A DNA stretch of 64,000 nt from Fasciola hepatica (lineage: Eukaryota > Platyhelminthes > Trematoda > Plagiorchiida > Fasciolidae), in the NCBI GenBank assembly GCA_948099385.1, contig CANUEZ040000196.1, positions 417,001 to 481,000 on the forward strand, in the 5' to 3' direction. The notes beneath the pieces were generated by a model, which made no database searches, was not told where the DNA came from, and was given only the letters and a program-made list of their open reading frames with translations. Each line of letters begins with the position of its first letter. The first letter of the stretch is position 1. The position numbers and the translations under genes are program-made. Shown here in pieces: positions 51,839 to 64,000 of this stretch.

Positions 51839-54800
51839 GATCATGCAATTTGAACGCTCAACTGAGCATTGAAATCCATGGAAGCACTGTAAAGCTGTTT
51901 CATCCTCTAAGGGACTCGACTCATCAGCAGTGCACATCGACCGAGCCCCCACGGGCACTCCAACAACCGGTGAACCATTGTGAATCGAACAACTTAACAA
52001 CACAAGGCTATCCGGCATGGCTATCAACGCTTTGTTCAACATCTACACTACATGATATAGCACCCTTCCCAAACTCGCTCTAAATTTGAATGGTAAGAAC
52101 CAGATTCGCGCACACCGATCGACTCCTATGATGGATGACTTCTCTGTAGGGGCCTAAGTACAACCAACGCATTCCCAAATGAACAACCTACACAGCTTCC
52201 TTACTATGCATGCAATTGATTAGTAGTACGAGATTAGATTAGATCAGATTAGATTAGATTTGTATAATATGATTGATCATGCAGCTTGAACGCTGAACTG
52301 AGCATTGAAATCCATGGAAGCACTGTAAAGCTGTTTCATCCTCTAACGGACTCGACTCATCAACAGTGCACATCGACCGAGCCCCCACGGGCACTCCAAC
52401 AACCGGTGAACCATTGTGAATCGAACAACTTAACAACACAAGGCTATCCGGGATGGCTATCAACGCTTTGTTCAACATCTACACTACATGATATAGCACC
52501 CTTCCCAAACTCGCTTCCAATTTGAATGGTAAGAACCAGCTTCGCGCACACCGATCCACTCCTTTGATGGATGATTTCTCTGTAGGGGCCTAAGTACAAC
52601 CAACGTATACCCAAATGAACAACCTACACAGCTTCCTTACTATGCATGCAATTGATTAGTAGTACGAGATGAGATCAGATTAGATTTGTATAACATGATT
52701 GATCATGCAGCTTGAACGCTCAACTGAGCATTGAAATCCATGGAAGCACTGTACAGCTGTTTCATCCTCTAAGGGACTCGACTCATCAGCAGTGCACATC
52801 GACCGAGCCCCCACGGGCACTCCAACAACCGGTGAACCATTGTGAATCGAACAACTTAACAACACAAGGCTATCCGGGATGGCTCTCAATGCTTTGTTCA
52901 ACATCTACACTACATGATATAGCACCCTTCCCAAACTTGCTTCAAATTTGAATGGTAAGAACCAGCTTCGCGCACACCGATCGACTCCTATGATGGATGA
53001 CTTCTCTGTAGGGGCCTAAGTACAACCAACGCATTCCCAAATGAACAACCTACACAGCTTCCTTACTATGCATGCAATTGATTAGTAGTACGAGATTAGA
53101 TCAGATCAGATTAGATTAGATTTGTATAATATGATTGATCATGCAGCTTGAACGCTCAACTGAGCATTGAAATCCATGAAAGCACTGTACAGCTGTTTCA
53201 TCCTCTAAGGGACTCGACTCATCAGCAGTGCACATCGACCTAGCCCCCACGGGCACTCCAACAACCGGTGAACCATTGTGAATCGAACAACTTAACAACA
53301 CAAGGCTATCCGGGATGGCTCTCAACGCTTTGTTCAACATCTACACTACATGATATAGCACCCTTCCCAAACTCGCTCTAAATTTGAATGGTAAGAACCA
53401 GATTCGCAAACACCGATCGACTCCTATGATGGATGACTTCTCTGTAGGGGCCTAAGTACAACCAACGCATTCCCAAATGAACAACCTACACCGCTTCCTT
53501 ACTGTGCATGCAATTGATAAGTAGTACGAGATTAGATTAGATCAGATTAGATTAGATTGGTATGCTATATCTCATCGTGCAGCTTGAACGCTCAACTGAG
53601 CATTGAAATCCATGGAAGCACTGTACAGCTGTTTCATCCTCTAACGGACTCGACTCATCAACAGTGCACATCGACCGAGCCCCCACGGGCACTCCAACAA
53701 CCGGTGAGCCATTGTTAATCGAACAACCTAACAACACAAGGCTATCCGGGATGGCTCTCAACGCTTTGTTCAACATCTACACTACATGATATAGCACCCT
53801 TCCCAAACTCGCTTCAAATTTGAATGGTAAGAACCAGCTTCGCGCACACCGATCGACTCCTATGATGGATGAATTCTCTGTAGGGGCCTAAGTACAACAA
53901 ACGCATTCCCAAATGAACAACCTACACAGCTTCCTTACTATGCATGCAATTGATTAGTAGTACGAGATGAGTTCAGATTAGATTAGATTTGTATAATATG
54001 ATTGATCATGCAGCTTGAACGTTCAACTGAGCATTGAAATGGATGGAAGCACTGTACAGCTGTTTCATCCTCTAAGGGACTCGACTCATCAGCAGTGCAC
54101 ATCGACCGACAAACACACGGGCACTCCAACAACCGGTGAACCATTGTGAATCGAACAACTTAACAACACAAGGCTATCCGGGATGGCTCTCAACGCTTTG
54201 TTCAACATCTACACTACATGATATAGCACCCTTCCCAAACTCGCTTCAAATTTGAATGGTAAGAACCAGCTTCACGCACACCGATCCACTCCTATGATGG
54301 ATGAATTCTCTGTAGGGGCCTTAGTACAACCAACGCATTCCCAAATGAACAACCTACACAGCTTCCTCACTATGCATGCAATTGATTAGTAGTACGAGAT
54401 GAGATCAGATTAGATTTGTATGATATGACTGATCATGCAGCTTGAACGCTCAACTGAGCATTGAAATCCATGGAAGCACTGTACAGCTGTTTCATCCTCT
54501 AAGGGACTCGACTCATCAGCAGTGCACATCGACCGAGCCCCCACGGGCACTCCAACAACCGGTGAACCATTGTGAATCGAACAACTTAACAACACAAGGC
54601 TATCCGGGATGGCTCTCAACGCTTTGTTCAACATCTACACTACATGATATAGCACCCTTCCCAAACTCGCTTCAAATTTGAATGGTAGGAAACAGCTTCG
54701 CGCACACCGATCGACTCCTATGATGGATGACTTCTCTGTAGGGGCCTGAGTACAACCAACGCATTCCCAAATGAACAACCTACACAGCTTCCTTACTATG

Positions 54801-56626
54801 CGTGCAATTGATTAGTAGTACGAGATTAGATCAGATTAGATTAGATTTGTATAATATGATTGATCATGCAGCTTGAACGCTCAACTGAGCATTGAAATCC
54901 ATGGAAGCACTGTACAGCTGTTTCATCCTCTAAGGGACTCGACTCATCAGCAGTGCACATCGACCGACAAACACACGGGCACTCCAACAACCGGTGAACC
55001 ATTGTGAATCGAACAACTTAACAACACAAGGCTATCCGGGATGGCTCTCAACGCTTTGTTCAACATCTACACCACATGATATAGCACCCTTCCCAAACTC
55101 GCTTCAAATTTGAATGGTAAGAACCAGCTTCGCGCACACCGATCGACTCCTATGATGGATGAATTCTCTGTAGGGGCCTAAGTACAACCAACGCATTCCC
55201 AAATGAACAACCTACACAGCTTCCTTACTATGCATGCAATTGATTAGTAGTACGAGATTAGATCAGATTAGATTAGATTTGTATGATATGACTGATCATG
55301 CAGCTTGAACGCTCAACTGAGCATTGAAATCCATGGAAGCACTGTACAGCTGTTTCATCCTCTAACGGACTCGACTCATCAACAGTGCACATCGACCGAG
55401 CCCCCACGGGCACTCCAACAACCGGTGAACCATTGTGAATCGAACAACTTAACAACACAAGGCTATCCGGGATGGCTCTCAACGCTTTGTTCAACATCTA
55501 CACTACATGATATAGCACCCTTCCCAAACTCGCTTCAAATTTGAATGGTAAGAACCAGCTTCGCGCACACCGATCGACTCCTATGATGGATGACTTCTCT
55601 GTAGGGGCCTAAGTACAACCAACGCATTCCCAAATGAACAACCTACACAGCTTCCTTACTGTGCATGCAAATGATTAGTAGTACGAGATGAGTTCAGATT
55701 AGATTAGATTTGTATAATATGATTGATCATGCAGCTTGAACGTTCAACTGAGCATTGAAATGGATGGAAGCACTGTACAGCTGTTTCATCCTCTAACGGA
55801 CTCGACTCATCAGCAGTGCACATCGACCGAGCCCCCACGGGCACTCCAACAACCGGTGAACCATTGTGAATCGAACAACTTAACAACACAAGGCTATCCG
55901 GGATGGCTCTCAACGCTTTGTTCAACATCTACACTACATGATATAGCACCCTTCCCAAACTCGCTCTAAATTTGAATGGTAGGAACCAGATTCGCAAACA
56001 CCGATCCACTCCTATGATGGATGACTTCTCTGTAGGGGCCTAAGTACAACCAACGCATTCCCAAATGAACAACCTACACAGCTTCCTTACTATGCATGCA
56101 ATTGATTAGTAGTACGAGATGAGATCAGATTAGATTAGATTCGTATAACATGATTGATCATGCAGCTTGAACGCTCAACTGAGCATTGAAATCCATGGAA
56201 GCACTGTACAGCTGTTTCATCCTCTAAGGGACTCGACTCATCAGCAGTGCACATCGACCGAGCCCCCACGGGCACTCCAACAACCGGTGAACCATTGTGA
56301 ATCAAACAACTTAACAACACAAGGCTATCCGGGATGGCTCTCAACGCTTTGTTCAACATCTACACTACATGATATAGCACCCTTCCCAAACTCGCTTCAA
56401 ATTTGAATGGTAAGAACCAGCTTCGCGCACACCGATCGACTCCTATGATGGATGACGTCTCTGTAGGGGCCTAAGTACAACCAACGCATTCCCAAATGAA
56501 CAACCTTCACAGCTTCCTTACTATGCATGCAATTGATTAGTAGTACGAGATTTGATCAGATTAGATTTGTATAATATGATTGATCATGCAGCTTGAACGC
56601 CCAATTCAGCTTTGAACATCATGGAA

Positions 56627-56676
56627 GCACTGTACAGCTGTTTCATCCTCTAACGGACTCGACTATTCAGCAGTGC
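56627..56676 (-). ncRNA. Hammerhead motif with altered core position 8
   Basis: The core strand reads CTGAATA: position 7 is A, which is allowed, and position 8 is U instead of the invariant G that supplies the general acid in known hammerheads. It is predicted to be inactive. I saw this only once. Confidence 0.7.
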
Positions 56677-59600
56677 ACATCGACCAAGCCCCAACGGGCA
56701 CTCCAACAACCGGTGATCCATTGTGAATCGAACAACTTAACAACACAAGGCTATCCGGGATGGCTCTCAACGCTTTGTTCAACATCTACACTACATGATA
56801 TAGCACCCTTCCCAAACTCGCTTCAAATTTGAATGGTAAGAACCAGCTTCACGCACACCGATCCACTCCTATGATGGATGAATTCTCTGTAGGGGCCTAA
56901 GTACAACCAACGCATTCCCGAATGAACAACCTACACATCTTCCTTTATGCATGCAATTGATTAGTAGTACGAGATGAGTTCAGATTAGATTTGTATAATA
57001 TCATTGATCATGCAGCTTGAACGCTCAACTGAGCATTGAAATCCATGGAGACACTGTACTGCTGTTTCATCCTCTAAGGGACTCGACTCATCAACAGTGC
57101 ACATCGACCGAGCCCCCACGGGCACTCCAACAACCGGTGAACCATTGTGAATCGAACAACTTAACAACACAAGGCTATCCGGGATGGCTATCAACGCTTT
57201 GTTCAACATCTACACTACATGATATAGCACCCTTCCCAAACTCGCTTCAAATTTGAAGGGTAAGTACCAGCTTCGCGCACACCGATCGACTCCTATGATG
57301 GATGACTTCTCTGTAGGGGCATAAGTACAACCAACGCATTCCCAAATGAACAACCTACACAGCTTCCTTACTATGCATGCATTTGTTTAGAAGTACGAGA
57401 TTAGATCAGATTAGATTAGATTTGTATAATATGATTGATCATGCAGCTTGAACACCCAATTCAGCTTTGAATTTCATTAAGCAATGTACAGCTGTTTCAT
57501 CCTCTAAGGGACTCGACTCATCAGCAGTGCACTTCGATCGAGCCCCCACGGGCACTCCAACAACCGGTGAACCATTGTGAATCGAACAACTTAACAACAC
57601 AAGGCTATCCGTGATGGCTAGCAACGCCTTGTTCAACATCCACACTACATGATATAGCACCCTTCCCAAACTCGCTCTAAATTTGAATGGTAAGAACCAG
57701 CTTCGCAAACACCGATCGACTCCTACGATGGATGAATTCTCTGTAGGGGCCTAAGTACAACCAACGCATTCCCAAATGAACAACCTACACAGCTTCCTTA
57801 CTATGCATGCAATTGATTAGTAGTACGAGATTAGATTAGATCAGATTAGATTAGATTTGTATAATATGATTGATCATGCAGCTTGAACACCCAATTCAGC
57901 GTAGAATTTCATGGAAGCACTGTACACCTGTTTCATCCTCTAAGGGACTCGACTCATCAGCAGTGCACATCGACCGACAAACACACGGGCACTCCAACAA
58001 CCGGTGAACCATTGTGAATCGAACAACTTAACAACACAAGGCTATCCGGGATGGCTCTCAACGCTTTGTTCAACATCTACACTACATGATATAGCACCCT
58101 TCCCAAACTCGCTCTAAATTTGAATGGTAGGAACCAGCTTCGCGCACACCGATCGACTCCTATGATGGATGACTTCTCTGTAGGGGCCTAAGTACAACCA
58201 ACGCATTCCCAAATGAACAACCTACACAGCTTCCTTACTATGCATGCAATTGATTAGTATTACGAGATTAGATTAGATCAGATTAGATTTGTATAATATG
58301 ATTGATCATTCCGCTTGAACGCCCAAATCAGCTTTGTAGTTCAACGAAGCACTGTACAGCGGTTTCATCCTCTAAGGGACTCGACTCATCAGCAGTGCAC
58401 ATCGATCGAGCCCCCACGGGCACTCCAACAACCGGTGAACCATTGTGAATCAAACAACTTAACAAAACAAGGCTATCCGTGATGGCTAGCAAAGCATTGT
58501 TCAACATCTACACTACATGATATAGCACCCTTTTCAAACTCGCTCTAAATTTGAATGGTAAGAACCAGCTTCGCAAACACCGATCGACTCCTACGATGGA
58601 TGAATTCTCTGTAGGGGCCTAAGTACAACCAACGCATTCCCAAATGAACAACCTACACAGCTTCCTTACTATGCATGCAATTGATTAGTAGTACGAGATT
58701 AGATCAGATTAGATTAGATTTGTATAACATGATTGATCATGCAGCTTGAACGCTCAACTGAGCATTGAAATCCATGGAAGCACTGTACAGCTGTTTCATC
58801 CTCTAAGGGACTCGACTCATCAGCAGTGCACATCGACCGAGCCCCCACGAACCCTCCAACAACCGGTGAACCATTGTGAATCGAACAACTTAACAACACA
58901 AGGCTATCCGGGATGGCTCTCAACGCTTTGTTCAACATCTACACTACATCATATAGCACCCTTCCCAAACTCGCTCTAAATTTGAATGGTAAGAACCAGC
59001 TTCGCAAACACCGATCGACGCCTACGATGGATGAATTCTCTGTAGGGGCCTAAGTACAACCAACGCATTCCCAAATGAACAACCTACACAGCTTCCTTAC
59101 TATGCATGCAATTGTTTAGAAGTAGGAGATTAGATCAGATTAGATTAGATTTGTATAATATGATTGATCATGCAGCTTGAACACCCAATTCAGCTTTGAA
59201 TTTCATGGAAGCACTGTACAGCTGTTTCATCCTCTAAGGGACTCGACTCATCAGCAGTGCACATCGATCGAGCCCCCACGGGCACTCCAACAACCGGTGA
59301 ACCATTGTGAATCGAACAACTTAACAACACAAGGCTATCCGGGATGGCTCTCAACGCTTTGTTCAACATCTACACTACATGATATAGCACCCTTCCCAAA
59401 CTCGCTTCAAATTTGAATGGTAAGAACCAGCTTCGCGCACACCGATCCACTCCTTTGATGGATGAATTCTCTGTAGGGGCCTAAGTACAACCAACGCATT
59501 CCCAAATGAATAAGCTACACAGCTTCCTTACTATGCGTGCAATTGATTAGTAGTACGAGATGAGTTCAGATTAGATTTGTATAATATGATTGATCATGCA

Positions 59601-60067
59601 GCTTGAACGCTCAACTGAGCATTGAAATCCATGGAAGCACTGTAGAGCTGTTTCATCCTCTAAGGGACTCGACTCATCAGCAGTGCACATCGACCGAGCA
59701 AACACGGGCACTCCAACAACTGGTGAACCATTGTGAATCGAACAACTTAACAACACAAGGCTATCCGGGATGGCTCTCAACGCTTTGTTCAACATCTACA
59801 CTACATGATATAGCACCCTTCCCAAACTCGCTTCAAATTTGAATGGTAAGAACCAGCTTCGCGCACACCGATCGACTCCTATGATGGATGACTTCTCTGT
59901 AGGGGCCTAAGTACAACCAACGCATTCCCAAATGAACAACCTACACAGCTTCCTTACTATGCATGCAATTGATTAGTAGTACGAGATGAGTTCAGATTAG
60001 ATTAGATTTGTATAATATGATTGATCATGCAGCTTGAACGCTCAACTGAGCATTGAAATCCATGGAA

Positions 60068-60117
60068 GCACTGTACAGCTGTTTAATCCTCTAAGGGACT
60101 CGACTCATCAGCAGTGC
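60068..60117 (-). ncRNA. Hammerhead motif with altered core position 12
   Basis: The second core strand is TAAA instead of GAAA, so the catalytic guanine at position 12 is lost. The rest matches the consensus. This is the only family B copy where I saw position 12 changed, whereas family A is altered there throughout. Confidence 0.7.
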
Positions 60118-62183
60118 ACATCGACCGACAAACACACGGGCACTCCAACAACCGGTGAACCATTGTGAATCGAACAACTTAACAACACAAGGCTATCCGG
60201 GATGGCTCTCAATGCTTTGTTCAACATCTACACTACATGATATAGCACCCTTCCCAAACTCGCTTCAAATTTGAATGGTAAGTACTAGATTCGCAAACAC
60301 CGATCCACTCCTATGATGGATGACTTCTCTGTAGGGGCTTAAGTACAACCAACGCATTCCCAAATGAACAACCTACACAGCTTCCTTACTATGCATGCAA
60401 TTGATTAGTAGTACGAGATTAGATCAGATTAGATTAGATTTGTATAATATGATTGATCATGCAGCTTGAACACCCAATTCAGCTTTGAACATCATGGAAG
60501 CACTGTACAGCTGTTTCATCCTCTAAGGGACTCGACTCATCAGCAGTGCACATCGACCGACAAACACACGGGCACTCCAACAACCGGTGAACCATTGTGA
60601 ATCGAACAACTCAACAACACAAGGCTATCCGGGATGGCTCTAAACGCTTTGTTCAACATCTACACTACATGATATAGCACCCTTCCCAAACTCGCTCTAA
60701 ATTTGAATGGTAGGAACCAGCTTCGCGCACACCGATCGACTCCTATGATGGATGACTTCTCTGTAGGGGCCTAAGTACAACCAACGCATTCCCAAATGAA
60801 CAACCTACACAGCTTCCTTACTATGCATGCAATTGATTAGTATTAGGAGATTAGATTAGATCAGATTAGATTAGATTTGTATAATATGATTGATCATGCA
60901 ATTTGAACGCTCAACTGAGCATTGAAATCCATGGAAGCACTGTACAGCTGTTTCATCCTCTAAGGGACTCGACTCATCAGCAGTGCACATCGACCGACAA
61001 ACACACGGGCACTCCAACAACCGGTGAACCATTGTGAATCGAACAACTTAACAACACAAGGCTATCCGGGATGGCTCTCAATGCTTTGTTCAACATCTAC
61101 ACTACATGATATAGCACCCTTCCCAAACTCGCTTCAAATTTGAATGGTAATTACTAGATTCGCAAACACCGATCCACTCCTATGATGGATGACTTCTCTG
61201 TAGGGGCATAAGTACAACCAACGCATTCCCAAATGAACAACCTACACAGCTTCCTTACTATGCATGCAATTGATTAGAAGTACGAGATTAGATCAGATTA
61301 GATTAGATTTGTATAATATGATTGATCATGCAGCTTGAACACCCAATTCAGCTTTCTAGTTCATGGAAGCACTGTACAGCTGTTTCATCCTCTAAGGGAC
61401 TCGACTCATCAGCAGTGCACATCGACCGAGCCCCCACGGGCACTCCAACAACCGGTGAACCATTGTGAATCGAACAACTTAACAAAACAAGGCTATCAGG
61501 GATGGCTCTCAACGCTTTGTTCAACATCTACACTACATGATATAGCACCCTTCCCAAACTAGCTTCAAATTTGAATGGTAAGAACCAGCTTCGCGCACAC
61601 CGATCGACTCCTATGATGAAAGACTTCTCTGTAGGGGCTTAGTACAACCAACGCATTCCCAAATGAACAACCTACACAGCTTCCTTACTATGCATGCAAT
61701 TGATTAGTAGTACGAGATTAGATAAGATAAGATTAGATTTGTATAATATGATTGATCATGCAGCTTGAACGCTCAACTGAGCATTGAAATCCATGGAAGC
61801 ACTGTAGAGCTGTTTCATCCTCTAAGGGACTCGACTCATCAGCAGTGCACATCGACCGAGCCCCCACGAACCCTCCAACAACCGGTTAACCATTGTGAAT
61901 CGAACAACTTAACAACACAAGGCTATCCGGGATGGCTCTCAACGCTTTGTTCAACATCTACACTACATGATATAGCACCCTTCCCAAACTCGCTTCAAAT
62001 TTGAATGGTAAGAACCAGCTTCGCGCACACCGTTCGACTCCTATGATGGATGACTTCTCTGAAGGGGCCTAAGTACAACCAACGCATTCCCAAATGAACA
62101 CCCTCACAGCTTCCTTACTATGCATGCAATTGATTAGTAGTACGAGATTAGATCAGATTAGATTAGATTAGTATAATATGATT

Positions 62184-63045
62184 GATCATGCAGCTTGAAC
62201 GCTCAACTGAGCATTGAAATCCATGGAAGCACTGTACAGCTGTTTCATCCTCTAAGGGACTCGACTCATCAGCAGTGCACATCGACCGAGCCCCCACGAA
62301 CCCTCCAACAACCGGTGAACCATTGTGAATCGAACAACCTAACAACACAAGGCTATCCGGGATGGCTCTCAACGCTTTGTTCAACATCTACACTACATGA
62401 TATAGCACCCTTCCCAAACTCGCTTCAAATTTGAATGGTAAGAACCAGCTTCGCGCACACCGATCGACTCCTATGATGGATGACTTCTCTGTAGGGGCCT
62501 AAGTACAACCAACGCATTCCCAAATGAACAACCTACACAGCTTCCTTACTATGCATGCAATTGATTAGTATTACGAGATTAGATCAGATTAGATTAGATT
62601 AGTATAATATGATTGATCATGCAGCTTGAACGCTCAACTGAGCATTGAAATCCATGGAAGCACTGTACAGCTGTTTCATCCTCTAAGGGACTCGACTCAT
62701 CAGCAGTGCACATCGACCGAGCCCCCACGAACCCTCCAACAACCGGTGAACCATTGTGAATCGAACAACCTAACAACACAAGGCTATCCGGGATGGCTCT
62801 CAACGCTTTGTTCAACATCTACACTACATGATATAGCACCCTTCCCAAACTCGCTTCAAATTTGAATGGTAAGAACCAGCTTCGCGCACACCGATCGACT
62901 CCTATGATGGATGACTTCTCTGTAGGGGCCTAAGTACAACCAACGCATTCCCAAATGAACAACCTACACAGCTTCCTTACTATGCATGCAATTGTTTAGT
63001 AATACGAGATGAGTTCAGATTAGATTAGATTAGTATAATATGATT
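62184..63045. repeat. Recent tandem duplication of a family B monomer
   Basis: The monomers at 62184 and 62615 are almost identical. Both carry GATTAGTATAATATG, CCCCCACGAACCCTCC and GAACAACCTAACAAC. The CGAACCCTCC variant, which replaces CGGGCACTCC, is also in the monomers at 58735, 61754 and 63046 and marks a sub-family confined to the right end of the window. Confidence 0.8.
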
Positions 63046-63953
63046 GATCATGCAGCTTGAACGCCCAATTCAGCGTTGAAGTCCATGGAAGCACTGTACA
63101 GCTGTTTCATCCTCTAAGGGACTCGACTCATCAGCAGTGCACATCGACCGAGCCCCCACGAACCCTCCAACAACCGGTGAACCATTGTGAATCGAACAAC
63201 CTAACAACACATGGCTATCCGGGATGGCTCTCAACGCTTTGTTCAACATCTACACTACATGATATAGCACCCTTCTCAAACTCGCTTCAAATTTGAATGG
63301 TAAGAACCAGCTTCGCGCACACCGATCGACTCCTATGATGGATGACTTCTCTGTAGGGGCCTAAGTACAACCAACGCATTCCCAAATGAACAACCTACAC
63401 AGCTTCCTTACTATGCATGCAATTGATTAGTAGTACGAGATTAGATCAGATTAGATTAGATTTGTATAATATGATTGATCATGCAGCTTGAACGCTCAAC
63501 TGAGCATTGAAATCCATGGAAGCACTGTACAGCTGTTTCATCCTCTAAGGGACTCGACTCATCAGCAGTGCACATCGACCGACAAACACACGGGCACTCC
63601 AACAACCGGTGAACCATTGTGAATCGAACAACTTAACAAAACAAGGCTATCCGGGATGGCTATCAACGCTTTGTTCAACATCTACACTACATGATATAGC
63701 ACCCTTCCCAAACTCGCTTCAAATTTGAATGGTAAGAACCAGCTTCGCGCACACCGATCCACTCCTATGATGGATGACTTCTCTGTAGGGGCCTAAGTAC
63801 AACCAACGTATACCCAAATGAACAACCAACACAGCTTCCTTACTATGCATGCAATTGATTAGTAGTACGAGATGAGATCAGATCAGATTAGATTTGTATA
63901 ATATGATTGATCATGCAGCTTGAACGCTCAACTGAGCATTGAAATCCATGGAA

Positions 63954-64000
63954 GCACTGTAGAGCTGTTTCATCCTCTAAGGGACTCGACTCATCAGCAG
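63954..64000 (-). ncRNA. Hammerhead motif cut by the window edge
   Basis: The last copy lacks its final 3 nt because the window ends. The core is intact as far as it can be read. Stem III carries the GTAGAGCTG variant (minus strand CAGCTCTA), which puts a C-C mismatch next to the A15.1-U16.1 pair. The variant is shared with the monomers at 41911, 59592 and 61754. Confidence 0.7.

Larger units (their letters stand above)
9461..64000. repeat. Satellite array, family B (about 431-bp monomer)
   Basis: Head-to-tail array with 126 complete monomers. The first base of GATCATGCAG (or its variant) lies at: 9522, 9959, 10391, 10823, 11255, 11686, 12118, 12549, 12981, 13413, 13844, 14276, 14713, 15144, 15575, 16006, 16433, 16860, 17296, 17727, 18159, 18591, 19018, 19450, 19881, 20313, 20745, 21172, 21599, 22030, 22461, 22893, 23324, 23760, 24197, 24627, 25063, 25498, 25929, 26355, 26782, 27213, 27644, 28081, 28517, 28944, 29381, 29812, 30239, 30675, 31112, 31548, 31974, 32410, 32847, 33278, 33708, 34145, 34582, 35018, 35444, 35870, 36301, 36738, 37169, 37600, 38027, 38459, 38891, 39323, 39754, 40181, 40612, 41048, 41480, 41911, 42346, 42777, 43209, 43640, 44077, 44504, 44935, 45362, 45793, 46229, 46660, 47091, 47522, 47952, 48383, 48813, 49244, 49679, 50110, 50541, 50972, 51408, 51839, 52275, 52701, 53137, 53573, 54004, 54431, 54862, 55294, 55725, 56156, 56582, 57006, 57437, 57872, 58304, 58735, 59166, 59592, 60023, 60455, 60892, 61324, 61754, 62184, 62615, 63046, 63477, 63909. 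The minus-strand hammerhead of each monomer lies at marker +45 to +94 (one base less at 33278 and 57437). Confidence 0.98.

Noticed and set aside
11234..63296. Recurrent 74-79 codon open frames on both strands of family B
   Set aside because: The plus-strand ones start at TTG, the two strands overlap almost completely, and C-type monomers break them through a one-base difference. Their overlap with the ribozyme and with conserved DNA blocks explains their preservation. A little residual similarity between the family A and family B minus frames follows from DNA homology.
9522..64000. CENP-B box
   Set aside because: I looked for NTTCGNNNNANNCGGGN on both strands of the consensus. CTTCGACCGAG followed by CCCCCACGGG looks faintly similar but lacks the CGGG at the required spacing.
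1..64000. CRISPR array
   Set aside because: The repeat unit is over 420 bp with no short repeat-spacer pattern and no adjacent cas-like genes.
1..64000. Plus-strand hammerhead
   Set aside because: I looked for CTGANGA followed by GAAA with a compatible stem I on the plus strand of both consensus monomers and found none; the motif is only on the minus strand.

Overview
The window is one uninterrupted head-to-tail satellite DNA array. I see no protein gene, tRNA, rRNA, transposon or CRISPR array, and the array runs off both ends. This architecture, with kilobase-scale higher-order repeats, is typical of eukaryotic heterochromatin. The ribozyme described below is of a type known mainly from animal satellites and retroelements, so an animal genome is my best guess. 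The species cannot be named from the sequence.

Layout. Family A (1 to about 9460) has 22 complete monomers of 422-425 bp. At about 9460/9461 it switches, in the same orientation, to family B through one hybrid monomer that lacks roughly 90-100 bp. Family B fills the rest, with 126 complete monomers between 9522 and 63909 (mean about 431.6 bp). The families align along their whole length and clearly share an ancestor. Family B contains nested higher-order repeats: a six-monomer block copied at 17.65 and 20.24 kb, an eight-monomer block at 30.4 copied with an extra monomer at 33.9 kb, and a recently homogenised stretch at 46.7-51.8 kb. Short sequence patches move between monomers, as expected from gene conversion.

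Main result. The minus strand of every complete family B monomer carries a 50-nt motif with the parts of a type I hammerhead self-cleaving ribozyme: stem I GCACTG/CAGTGC, the CTGATGA core, a stem II region, GAAA, a palindromic stem III (ACAGCTGT) and a UA cleavage site. By eye about 112 of 126 copies keep all core bases. Family A carries the homologous motif, but two essential guanines are C or otherwise changed in the copies I read, so it should be inactive. On the same strand, upstream of the family B ribozyme, are sequences matching the A-box and B-box of internal RNA polymerase III promoters, and a typical family B monomer has no T4 run on that strand. Together these suggest that minus-strand multimeric transcripts are cut into monomers of about 431 nt, as in newt, schistosome and cave-cricket hammerhead satellites and animal retrozymes. 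The motif is seen directly; transcription and cleavage are inferred.

The many 60-90 codon open frames are products of the repeat. They occur on both strands, the plus-strand family B ones start at TTG, and a one-base difference breaks them in many monomers.
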